DNA of 64,000 nucleotides from a virus. This document shows, in pieces, positions 17,950 through 26,800 of this stretch (positions within the stretch are counted from its first letter, which is position 1; each line of letters starts with the position of its first letter). A program made the translations under genes and the position numbers. The stretch is taken from IMG/VR virus record IMGVR_UViG_3300047557_004034, positions 62,001 through 126,000 of that record; one strand, 5' to 3'. The notes under the pieces are model-generated. The model made no database searches and was not told the origin of the DNA. It saw nothing but the letters and a program-made list of their open reading frames with translations.

Positions 17950-18890
17950 GATAAGAAAACTCTATTGAATTTGTCCATGATTATTTCAGGACTGAATTGT
18001 TTATATGGTAAATCATAATCTTCATATTTCAAATAACTTTTGAAGTTATTAAAAATATCATAAACTTCATCTGGATTATTGTAAATAATCGCTCTTTCCC
18101 CTAACATCTCAAGATGAGCTCTCTCACCCGAAAGTCCATAAGTAACTACAGGTTTATTTTCTAATGCAAATTCTGATACTGCCAACCCAAAAGTTTCCCC
18201 ACCACTTCTAGCATGTATCATTGCATCGCACGCATTAACAAAAGATGATTTGGTTTCCAAATTCCACGAACCAGGTAAAAATTTTACCTTCGGGTGGTCA
18301 ACAAACTTGTTTATGTTCATGAATATAAATTCTATGTCCTCTCTTTCATTAACTGTTTTTATAATCATTTCTTTTACAAATTCTATATTGAATTCAGTCG
18401 AACCAGCATAGCAACCGAATACTGTAGAAGTACTTGGTATACCTAATTTATCCCTAAAATTTTCATTCGGAGGGGGTAACTTCTCACAAATATACGGTAA
18501 TGAATGTGTCTCAGGAGAATATCCTTGGTCTTTAGCTAACCAATCAGAAATGTAAAAATATTTATGACCATGTGGTTCGTTAAATCTAAACACAGTATGA
18601 ATCAAAGTTGGGATTGTTTCTAAACAGTAACCATCTTGATTTCCCATCTTAGTAAAATACAAGAAGTCAAAATTATTTTCTTTAAGATAAGTTTCATACT
18701 CCCACCAATACTTTATTTGTACTTCAAATCTATTTTGGAATTTTTCTAACGCATCCATATTTGAGTTAGGAAACGTAAAAATTACACTTTTATTACCCAA
18801 TACTTCTTCATTGTATTTGGCATAATTGAACAAACTAACCTCAGTGCCTCTTATACATAATTGATTACTATGGAATGCGATTTTTTTCAT
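17946..18890 (-). CDS. GT-B (GT4-like) glycosyltransferase
   Basis: The frame opens earlier at 18932, but the ATG at 18890 (MKKIAFHSNQLCIRGTEVS) lies 25 bases after the upstream stop and gives a normal GT-B start, with 314 residues. IRGTEVSLF near the N-terminus is the acceptor-domain loop, and ARSGGETFGLAVSEFAL (about 243-259) is the donor-binding E-x7-E motif of GT4 enzymes. The rest of the C-terminal lobe includes KPVVTYGLSGERAHLEM. It overlaps the downstream GT-A gene. Confidence 0.82.
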   Translation of the reverse strand: MKKIAFHSNQLCIRGTEVSLFNYAKYNEEVLGNKSVIFTFPNSNMDALEKFQNRFEVQIKYWWEYETYLKENNFDFLYFTKMGNQDGYCLETIPTLIHTVFRFNEPHGHKYFYISDWLAKDQGYSPETHSLPYICEKLPPPNENFRDKLGIPSTSTVFGCYAGSTEFNIEFVKEMIIKTVNEREDIEFIFMNINKFVDHPKVKFLPGSWNLETKSSFVNACDAMIHARSGGETFGLAVSEFALENKPVVTYGLSGERAHLEMLGERAIIYNNPDEVYDIFNNFKSYLKYEDYDLPYKQFSPEIIMDKFNRVFLS

Positions 18891-18915
18891 ATTTTGTTTT
18901 ATTTTTTTTTTATTA

Positions 18916-19473
18916 TTAAGGATAAAAAACAAGTCCTGTTCCTGTGATGTGTCCGATATCAGAAATGTCTATTTTTTTTAATTCAATTCCAAGCCAAAAA
19001 TCTAACATAGGGGTATTCAAATGAATGTCATCATATAATACTAAACCTTGATAATTGATGTTAATCAAATGTTTATGAAACATATTTTCAAAAGAACCAT
19101 CATGGAACGTATCAAGTAAAATAACCTTTGAATTGTGAATTGTATTGATATGTTTTTCATCTAATACATCGTCAATCAAAAATTCAATGTTTTCAGGAAT
19201 AGATGAAAGGTCTAAGTGATAACCAACATCGATAGAAATAACTCTGTTAGATTGGTTAGTTGAAAAGGCTAGTGCAGAACATCCTTTCAAACTTCCGATG
19301 TCCAAAAATTGCACATTATCATACTTACTCGATATAAACGACAAAAGTCTGTAATGTTCCATACCTGATGGAGAAAGGAAATATCTTTTATACTCATCAG
19401 AATTAATCAGATTAACGTGAGAATCCAAATTCAATTGGTCTAAGTCTTCATTTTTTATTTCTTCAATATTCAT
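18916..19473 (-). CDS. Class I SAM-dependent methyltransferase
   Basis: The protein has 185 residues. FLDIGSLKGCSALAF (56-70) is a clear SAM-binding loop, followed by VISIDVG as the acidic ribose-binding strand and ILLDTFHDGSF and LVLYDDIHL as later core strands. It resembles the small Methyltransf_24-type enzymes present in glycan clusters. A sugar or peptide acceptor is likely, but not determined. Confidence 0.75.
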   Translation of the reverse strand: MNIEEIKNEDLDQLNLDSHVNLINSDEYKRYFLSPSGMEHYRLLSFISSKYDNVQFLDIGSLKGCSALAFSTNQSNRVISIDVGYHLDLSSIPENIEFLIDDVLDEKHINTIHNSKVILLDTFHDGSFENMFHKHLININYQGLVLYDDIHLNTPMLDFWLGIELKKIDISDIGHITGTGLVFYP

Positions 19474-19485
19474 ACAAAAATTTTT

Positions 19486-20187
19486 TTATTTATTTAAAGC
19501 ATCCCAATAACACCTTTCAAGATATTCATCATATTTTTCGAAACATTTCAAATTATCAGAATACCCATCGCGTTGTGTGAACAACATGGGTATTGTTATA
19601 CCTACATTAAATAGCCTATTTTCCCTTTTACATAATATTTCGTGTGAACAACAATCATTAAAAAATTCATCGTGTATTACACGGTAATATGGGTCATTGG
19701 GGTCATTGTAGTTTTTTAATGTTTCGTAAAAGTATTCGAGAAAATTTTTTTTATATAGAAACGCTTGGGCACACAGCGCATTGGAAACTTTTCCGAAGTG
19801 CTCGTCTAATCTTTCTATTCTTGCACCTTCCAAAGGTCTAGTACCCATACCAATTAAATCAAAGTATTCGTAGAACCTATCCCACTTTTCAAAAACTTTG
19901 TCGAAGTCGGATTCTTGTGTACCATTCATTACTTTAATATCATCTTCGAATATTATTATCGACTCTAACCCTTCATCAAGTGCTATTTTTGCACAATTCA
20001 AAAACGCTTGAGTTGCACCATAAACTCTCCATTCAGGGTCTTCGTAAATTACACCATCAATATACTCATATCCATCGAATCCGTATTTTTTTAATACAAG
20101 TTCCGTTTCGTATTTTCTATCCATCCTATAAGGTAAATTTATTACAAATCCCTTATCGGCAATTTTCTTTCCTTTATAAGAAACCAT
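19486..20187 (-). CDS. GT25-family glycosyltransferase
   Basis: The 233 residues start at the ATG overlapping the stop of the upstream gene (TGATG). FVINLPYRMDRK (14-25) is the hallmark N-terminus of the GT25 family, which includes lipooligosaccharide galactosyltransferases and collagen beta-galactosyltransferases. IIFEDDIKV (EDD at 81-83) provides the metal-binding motif. The GT25 link to collagen galactosylation is of interest because a Gly-X-Y-repeat protein is encoded two genes upstream. Confidence 0.85.
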   Translation of the reverse strand: MVSYKGKKIADKGFVINLPYRMDRKYETELVLKKYGFDGYEYIDGVIYEDPEWRVYGATQAFLNCAKIALDEGLESIIIFEDDIKVMNGTQESDFDKVFEKWDRFYEYFDLIGMGTRPLEGARIERLDEHFGKVSNALCAQAFLYKKNFLEYFYETLKNYNDPNDPYYRVIHDEFFNDCCSHEILCKRENRLFNVGITIPMLFTQRDGYSDNLKCFEKYDEYLERCYWDALNK

Positions 20188-21461
20188 CAACTGACAGCAT
20201 TATGATTTAACTGACCTGTTAATCTATCACACCAACCTTTAGATTCTGAGTGAGGCCATACAACCCAATACTTTGGTAATTCTTGTGTTGGGAATTCTCT
20301 CCATACCTTGCAATATCCATCAGGGTCTCTCATAAATCCTGCAATCTCATTTTTGTCGGCGTCTTTTCTAAAGATAGTTTCATCCTTATCATCGTGGAAG
20401 GCAACAACCCAAAAATCATAATCTTTTTCAGGTACTTGACTGTATGAAACATCAATACAGTGTTTGAATATTTTTGTGAAATCCGCTTTCCATTCCTCTT
20501 CTGTTTCGTAGTTATACGGGTTTGGTGGATAGTTTTTATCCAATGTATATTTTTGAATAGAACGTCTTTCGAATAATATTCCTGAATATTTTTCAAAATC
20601 TTTTAAAGTTCTAACTGAGCCAAAACCGAACTCACCATCGTGACCTTCTTGAGTTAATCCATCCATACCGAATAACTTTCTATTCAAAAGATGTGAATGT
20701 TGGTTTTTCTTAACCCATTCTTTGTCATCATCCCATTGCTTTGTTCTACCCTTTCTTGTATATTCATGATATACAACAGGAACATGTGGATGGAACAAGT
20801 CATAACCCCAAGTGTAAGCTCTCGCAGCAATTGAAATTTCTTCTCCGTGGAAATAGTATTCAGGATTGTGTTGAACTTCTTTTGAAAACTCACCGAGTGT
20901 AAAACAGAAGTGAGCAGAATAGAATCTCGCAGTTACAGGTTTTTTCAACTCTCTCCATCTTGGAATTGTTTCAGGTAAAAAGAAGATTGCACCTTCAGGA
21001 ATAAATCTATCAAACACCATTCTCCATGGGTCTTTTGCTCTTCCTGCTGGGTCATTATCAGGGTCAAAAGATGGTACATAACCCGTAAGTAGAGGTTTCA
21101 TATATCCATCTTTTTGTAGACCCTTAATCATATTAATTAAAGTTTCATCCCAATTCTTTTCGAATCTCATGTGGGAATCTATTTGCATTGTATATTTTTC
21201 ATCTTTATACAATTGTTGTACTAGATGTCTTGCCCAACATACACCTTTAGCTTCTTGGTATGGTATGTCAAGAATTCTGAATCTTTTATCATCTCTCCAT
21301 TCATCTAAATTATCAAACCCGTCTGTTTCAGCATATTGTCTTGCAATACCTATCACTAAGTTTTTTGGATTTTTTGCATTTGCCAACATATCTTTTATCG
21401 TTGGGACAAGTTGTGGGTCTCTGTAAGACGCAATCTGAATGAATATTTTATTATTTGCCAT
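20187..21461 (-). CDS. GlcNAc-transferase-like GT (Skp1-GnT/GT60 type)
   Basis: The protein has 424 residues. The N-terminus (IFIQIASYRDPQLVPTIKDM, 6-25) and TMQIDSHMRFEKNWDE (91-106, with DSH as metal-binding motif) match the GlcNAc-transferase family that includes Dictyostelium Gnt1, which adds GlcNAc to hydroxyproline of Skp1. YFHGEEISIAARAYTWGYDLF is the acceptor-side motif of the same family. The C-terminal 130 residues form an extra domain of unknown role. It is the first gene of the glycan operon and is separated from the Gly-X-Y adhesin gene only by a terminator. The acceptor here is not known; protein-linked sugar is plausible. Confidence 0.82.
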   Translation of the reverse strand: MANNKIFIQIASYRDPQLVPTIKDMLANAKNPKNLVIGIARQYAETDGFDNLDEWRDDKRFRILDIPYQEAKGVCWARHLVQQLYKDEKYTMQIDSHMRFEKNWDETLINMIKGLQKDGYMKPLLTGYVPSFDPDNDPAGRAKDPWRMVFDRFIPEGAIFFLPETIPRWRELKKPVTARFYSAHFCFTLGEFSKEVQHNPEYYFHGEEISIAARAYTWGYDLFHPHVPVVYHEYTRKGRTKQWDDDKEWVKKNQHSHLLNRKLFGMDGLTQEGHDGEFGFGSVRTLKDFEKYSGILFERRSIQKYTLDKNYPPNPYNYETEEEWKADFTKIFKHCIDVSYSQVPEKDYDFWVVAFHDDKDETIFRKDADKNEIAGFMRDPDGYCKVWREFPTQELPKYWVVWPHSESKGWCDRLTGQLNHNAVS

Positions 21462-21484
21462 GTTCTTTTTTCAGGAAAAATAAA

Positions 21485-21510
21485 AAACCCTCTACAAAAG
21501 TAGAGGGTTT
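21485..21510 (-). terminator. Rho-independent terminator after the collagen-like gene
   Basis: An 11-base stem (AAACCCTCTAC with GTAGAGGGTTT) around a 4-base loop is followed on the minus strand by a T-rich run. Only 23 bases separate it from the ATG of the first glycan gene, leaving no room for a separate promoter. Confidence 0.85.
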
Positions 21511-21536
21511 ACATAAAATATGTTTTATCTGTTGTT

Positions 21537-23855
21537 TTAATAAATCTTATTCAATACAAAAATGTCAGAATATATCGAGTTGTTATTACTGTTACTACCC
21601 CACTGAGCGGTAACCGATAACGTATTATTAACTGTTGTGTCAAATGTTGTATTATTAACTGTATTGAATGAAAATCCTTCAACCGTACCATTATTTGTTT
21701 TACTATAAGTAAATCTTCCCAAAGATACAATATCCGCGACTCCGGCAACTCCAATATTTCTTATGGTAAAGTTTATTGTGAAAGTCCATATGTCGTTGGT
21801 TATAGTTGTAAGAGCCTGAGCACCACTGTCTAATAAAACAACAGAACCTGTTTTCACTCTAAGTCTCAAAGTTTCATTGTTTCCTGCACTTAGCACGCCA
21901 CCAAAGTCTACTCTGAAACTATCTCCAATTTGAAATTGATTAGCAAGAACACTAAGTGTTCCAACACCCCCATCAATAAGTGAGTTCTCAACTGTTGTTG
22001 CACTTACCACCGTACTATTTCCTGTCTGTGCAAATAATCCGTAAACAACTGGAAGTGGAAATACTGGAGATGTACCACTTGTACCTGATGAACCTGCCGT
22101 TCCTGAACTACCACTTGTACCTGAACTTCCGTCTATTCCACTTGTTCCTGAAGAACCATCTGAACCTGATGTTCCTGAACTTCCGCTAGTTCCTGATGAA
22201 CCACTTGTGCCGGAACTTCCTGATGTACCAGAACTACCACTTGTTCCTGAAGAACCATCTGAACCTGATGTTCCTGAACTTCCGCTTGTACCTGAAGAAC
22301 CATCTGAACCTGATGTTCCTGAACTTCCGCTTGTACCTGAAGAACCACTTGTGCCAGAACTTCCGCTAGTTCCTGAAGAACCACTTGTGCCAGAACTTCC
22401 GCTAGTTCCTGAAGAACCAGAGGTTCCTGAACTACCTGATGTTCCACTCGAACCAGAACTTCCACTTGTTCCTGAAGAACCTGATGTTCCACTAGAACCT
22501 GAAGAACCGCTTGTACCTGAACTTCCATCTATTCCGCTTGTTCCTGAAGAACCAGACGTACCTGAGCTTCCATTACCACCCGCAGCACCTTCCAAATTGA
22601 TAGTCCATGCCGAGAATTGACCACCACCAATTATATTTGTAACATCAACCACCATATCACCATTAGAAGAGTTGTAACTAACAACCATTCCTATCATATG
22701 ATTAGATAAATCATATGCAATTATCACATCTTGAGCAATACTGTATCCCAAATTAGTTCCAACCACAAATGTACCAGTACTACCTGTTTGGATAGTTAAA
22801 AGTGTGGATGAAGTCGTTCTATATAAATCACCTGAAAATCCTGAGGTTCCACTTGACCCTGAAGTACCAGAAGAACCACTACTACCGCTAGAACCTGAAC
22901 TACCGTCAGTCCCTGATGAGCCAGATGTTCCACTTGACCCTGAAGTACCAGAAGAACCACTTGTTCCTGAACTACCATCAGTTCCTGATGAGCCAGATGT
23001 TCCACTCGAGCCTGATGTACCAGAACTTCCCGAAGAACCATCCGAACCACTAGTTCCTGAAGAACCTGAACTACCGTCAGTACCTGATGTTCCAGAGCTT
23101 CCTGAAGAACCCGATGTTCCTGAACTACCGTCAGTACCTGATGTTCCAGAGCTTCCTGAAGAACCCGATGTTCCTGAACTACCTGAAGTACCATTAAGAA
23201 CAAAAGATACCGCATATGTTTTTCCTAAAGTCCAAAGACCCGCACCATAAACTGCCGGTACACCACTACAAGTAACATTATATTGACCGTTATTTCCGGG
23301 GTCTGTGTAAGTTACAGATGAGATTCTGTATAATCCAATTACACTTGAGTCGTCAACCTGCACAACTTGCAAGTATGGTGTAATTCCATTGGCAATTGCA
23401 TTATTGATTGTATCCCAAAATCCTTCTGAGTTGTTAGCAATGCTTCCATAAGAGAATTTGAAACTTCCCGTATTCAATAAACCAGAATTACAGCATGAGC
23501 TAAAGTACGTAAACCCTGAAGGGTTTGCTCCTGCAGTATCTTGTAATATCCATCGTAATGTTGCTGCTCCATCTATCCCTGATAGTCCACTTGTTCCTGA
23601 TGAACCATCACTGCCGCTAGTCCCCGAAGAACCTGAGCTTCCTGATGAACCGTCAGAACCGCTAGTCCCCGAAGAACCCGAACTACCACTTGTACCTGAA
23701 CTTCCAGTTCCACCTGAAAACTGTTCAGTCAAAGACGAAAAAAATATTGAGTTTGTGACACCTGATGGGTCTATGTCATAATTCACAATTACCATCAAGG
23801 ATTCAGGTTGTCCTGAAGTTGCTAATGGTAATTGAGATATTGGTAAATTTGGCAT
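21537..23855 (-). CDS. Collagen-like Gly-X-Y virion fibre protein candidate
   Basis: The 772 residues alternate globular and repeat parts: N-terminal part 1-49, Gly-X-Y block about 50-95, globular part 96-220, block 221-345, globular part 346-430, block 430-600 and a C-terminal beta-rich part 600-772. In the blocks Gly stands at each third position with Ser, Thr and Asp between (GSSGTSG), and there is almost no proline. Such blocks form trimeric collagen-like stalks in phage tail fibres. The globular parts could be trimerisation or receptor-binding domains. It has its own TATTTAT element and terminator, and lies beside the large adhesin and the first glycan gene. The Ser/Thr density offers many potential O-glycosylation sites. 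Confidence 0.75.
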   Translation of the reverse strand: MPNLPISQLPLATSGQPESLMVIVNYDIDPSGVTNSIFFSSLTEQFSGGTGSSGTSGSSGSSGTSGSDGSSGSSGSSGTSGSDGSSGTSGLSGIDGAATLRWILQDTAGANPSGFTYFSSCCNSGLLNTGSFKFSYGSIANNSEGFWDTINNAIANGITPYLQVVQVDDSSVIGLYRISSVTYTDPGNNGQYNVTCSGVPAVYGAGLWTLGKTYAVSFVLNGTSGSSGTSGSSGSSGTSGTDGSSGTSGSSGSSGTSGTDGSSGSSGTSGSDGSSGSSGTSGSSGTSGSSGTDGSSGTSGSSGTSGSSGTSGSSGTDGSSGSSGSSGSSGTSGSSGTSGFSGDLYRTTSSTLLTIQTGSTGTFVVGTNLGYSIAQDVIIAYDLSNHMIGMVVSYNSSNGDMVVDVTNIIGGGQFSAWTINLEGAAGGNGSSGTSGSSGTSGIDGSSGTSGSSGSSGTSGSSGTSGSSGSSGTSGSSGTSGSSGTSGSSGTSGSSGTSGSSGTSGSSGTSGSSGTSGSDGSSGTSGSSGTSGSDGSSGTSGSSGTSGSSGTSGSSGTSGSSGTSGSDGSSGTSGIDGSSGTSGSSGTAGSSGTSGTSPVFPLPVVYGLFAQTGNSTVVSATTVENSLIDGGVGTLSVLANQFQIGDSFRVDFGGVLSAGNNETLRLRVKTGSVVLLDSGAQALTTITNDIWTFTINFTIRNIGVAGVADIVSLGRFTYSKTNNGTVEGFSFNTVNNTTFDTTVNNTLSVTAQWGSNSNNNSIYSDIFVLNKIY
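22075..22580 (-). repeat. Gly-X-Y coding repeats, C-terminal block
   Basis: Nine-base steps coding Gly-Ser-Ser, Gly-Thr-Ser or Gly-Ser-Asp repeat across the block with synonymous variation. The plus strand therefore also shows an open frame rich in Pro-Glu-Leu, which I treat as a shadow. Confidence 0.85.
22842..23196 (-). repeat. Gly-X-Y coding repeats, middle block
   Basis: The same nine-base pattern as the C-terminal block. Several longer units (about 40-60 bases) recur almost unchanged within it, which suggests recent duplication or unequal recombination. Confidence 0.8.
23575..23715 (-). repeat. Gly-X-Y coding repeats, N-terminal block
   Basis: A shorter run of the same codons near the N-terminus of the fibre gene. 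Confidence 0.75.
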
Positions 23856-23868
23856 TTTCTTTTATTTT

Positions 23869-23875
23869 ATAAATA
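23869..23875 (-). promoter_or_regulatory. TATTTAT late-promoter-like element (collagen-like gene)
   Basis: The minus strand reads ACATATTTATAA, 13 bases ahead of the ATG at 23855, in the short gap after the large adhesin gene. Confidence 0.45.
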
Positions 23876-23880
23876 TGTTT

Positions 23881-26800
23881 TTATAGTCCGTATTTGGATT
23901 TATCTGCATTGAAGTTTTGTAATACTTCCGAACCTGATAATGATTTACTATACATTCTCACAACACCCATTCTACCATTCAACCATTGAGAGAATTGTCC
24001 CCCGTTAAATGAACCCAAATACAAAGGTGATGTTGTGTTTTTAATGCTTGCAAATGAATGTGAATTACTTCCAATCAAATTACCGTTTATGTAAAGTGCG
24101 ATTGAATTACTTGCAACATTTGTCCACACACCTACAACTTGGTACCACGTATTGATACTCAAACCAGTAAGTGGTGATGTTACTGAGGTTACTCCTCCAT
24201 TACCTACTTCCATAAAAGTATTACTATTAGCAACTGTTCTTAAACCGTAACCCCAATCCGCAGAGGCTCCACCATCAGTTTTCGCTATTAGTATTCTGCT
24301 TGCACCCGCAATTACCGAATGATTTACCCAAAACTCAATAGACCAATCACTGCTACCTGGTTCTAATAAAGCATTGTCGGCAACACTTATTTGTGATGAC
24401 GTACCATTAAATGTAAAGTATGGAGATGTAAATGTAATGTTAGACATTGTTCCATTCAAACCATTACTTGATAAATCATTTATCACGGTTCCACTACCAG
24501 AATAACTTGAAGGGTTACTTGGGTCATAATATAACACAAGGTTACTTGTTACAGGTTGTCCTGGTGTAGAACTTGGTGTTGGTGAAGATGTTGTTGTGTT
24601 AGTTGGAGTATTAGTTGCGGTCACGGTTGGTGTTGAGGTACTTGTTGGAGTTGGTGATATTGTGTTTGTTGGTGTTATTGACGGTGTTGGTGTGATAGTG
24701 GGGGTTTCAGTATTTGTAGGTGTATTAGTTGCAGTCGGTGTCATTTCGATAAAACTTGGAGATAAGAAATCATACATTTGACCTATTTCAGAAAAATTCA
24801 ATTTTCTATTGTAAAAATATAAATTCGCCAAATATCCGAATGATTGTCCTGCCAGAAGGTTATTACCCCACATCACGTGAGTATCTCCTCCGGCTCCAAA
24901 AGCAACAGAACCAACTTGAGTTCCGTTTATGTAAAATACACTTGATGTATTATCTCCGACCACGGCATATTGTACCCAAACATCCTCATCTGCCGTAATA
25001 TTATATCCTGAATCTTGGAATGTGAAATTATAATAACCTAAATCATCAGTTCCAACTTGAACTAAGATTGGAAGATTGTTATTCGTTCTCAACAAGGACC
25101 TCCATCCAGCAGAACTTGGGATTACTTTAGCCCATGTTACATATGTATATCCTGTTGTTGGTAAGGATGGTCCTGTACCAATAACTTGAATTGACTCTGT
25201 ACCCGTACTACAATCAAAACATTTAATTCCATTAAGAGTTGTAAAAGTTGCACCTCCCGATAAAGTGTTATCAAACGAACCTGTTAAATCAAATACGGTA
25301 GTCCCTGACCCAGGGTAACTTTCAGTTTTATTAGCATCCAATTGCATAATAAGTCCTGAAGTTACGATATTAGGTGTCGGAGTTACGGTTGGGGTATTAG
25401 TTGGAGTTTCGGTTATTGTTGGTGTTATAGTTGGTGTAGGTGTTTCTGTTATTGTTGGAGTTAGAGTTGGTGTTTCACTTGGTGTGTTTGTTGGAGTTTC
25501 TGTTATCGTTGGTGTTGTTGTTGGAGTAGGTGTTTCAGTCTCAGTAGGAGTGTTAGTTGGAGTTTCGGTAGGAGTTTCAGTTACACTTGTTGTCGGTGTA
25601 TTTGTTAATGTTGGAGTTGGTGTGAGAGTTTCACTTTCTGTTGGAGTCTGTGTAGGAGTTTCAGTTGTTGTTGGTGTAGGAGATGGTGACGAGGCTTGTA
25701 TTAAAATACCAAAACCATCCTGTTGTAAAATCATAGAATAATTTTCCTGTAACAAGAAGTTGGAGTCAGGCATCGTTGGAGTTGGAGTTGGGGTATTTGT
25801 TGGTGTTTGTGTTGGAGTTACATTTGGACAAGGAATTATCGAGTCTATATAACCTGTGTTTCCAGTAACAATATAAACGTTTGTTCCATCAGAATAATAT
25901 CCATCAGTAACATAAAAATATGGGTCCAAAGAATAATCTGAGTATATATGGTCTCCTACAACTAAAGATTCACTTGGAGATTGATAATAAGTTGTAGTTG
26001 ATGCCGAACAAGAAGCATTTGGGTCTAAAAAATTATACCCTAACTGAAGAGTAGTTGGGTTATATATTGAAGGGTCAGGACAAGGTCCGACATAAGAATA
26101 ACGACCATCTCCCGATATAATTAACACGCTGTTGTAATCACCGCAAAAGTCATTACTCCAATCTTCGACTCCTGTCATTTGAATAGTGTTACCGGAACAA
26201 TCAGTAAATTCGAATGTAGGATTTTGTGGTCCAACATAAATAAAACGTATTATTGAACAAGATTCAAAAATTGTGGTGTGAGATGGTGTCACAGTTGGTG
26301 TCATAGTTGGTGTTTGAGTATTTGTTGGTGTTTGAGAAACTGGAATTAAAGTACAATCTATCAATCCTCCATTTTCATTCAATATTGCCCAATTATAAAC
26401 TATATCACCATCATAATAACTTATATCAATACCACCTATTGCAATTCTAGTATTTTGAAGTTGACCAATAAATAATACCCCTGTTGAAGAAATAATGCCA
26501 TTATCGAAAGTATTATCGAAACTACCATTCGAATTCAATCTAATTATCTTATAAGAAGATACTCCCGAATAAGAAGTGAATTGTCCTGCCGCAAGTATTT
26601 TACCATCAGTCTGTAAACCAATCGATAAAACTTGAGCATTAAATCCTGTTCCGTAGTTGAATGTGTTGTCAATTGTGGCGTCAACATTCAACCTTATAAT
26701 TCTATTTGCAGAAACACCTGAATATGTTGTAAATTGTGCACCTGCACAAATAATTTTACCATCAGGTTGTATTGCTAATTCACTGACTGTATTGTTGAAT

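Noticed and set aside
22207-23250. Plus-strand open frames rich in Pro-Glu-Leu-Val opposite the collagen-like gene
   Set aside because: They are shadows of the Gly-X-Y repeat codons on the minus strand and have no promoter or start signal of their own.
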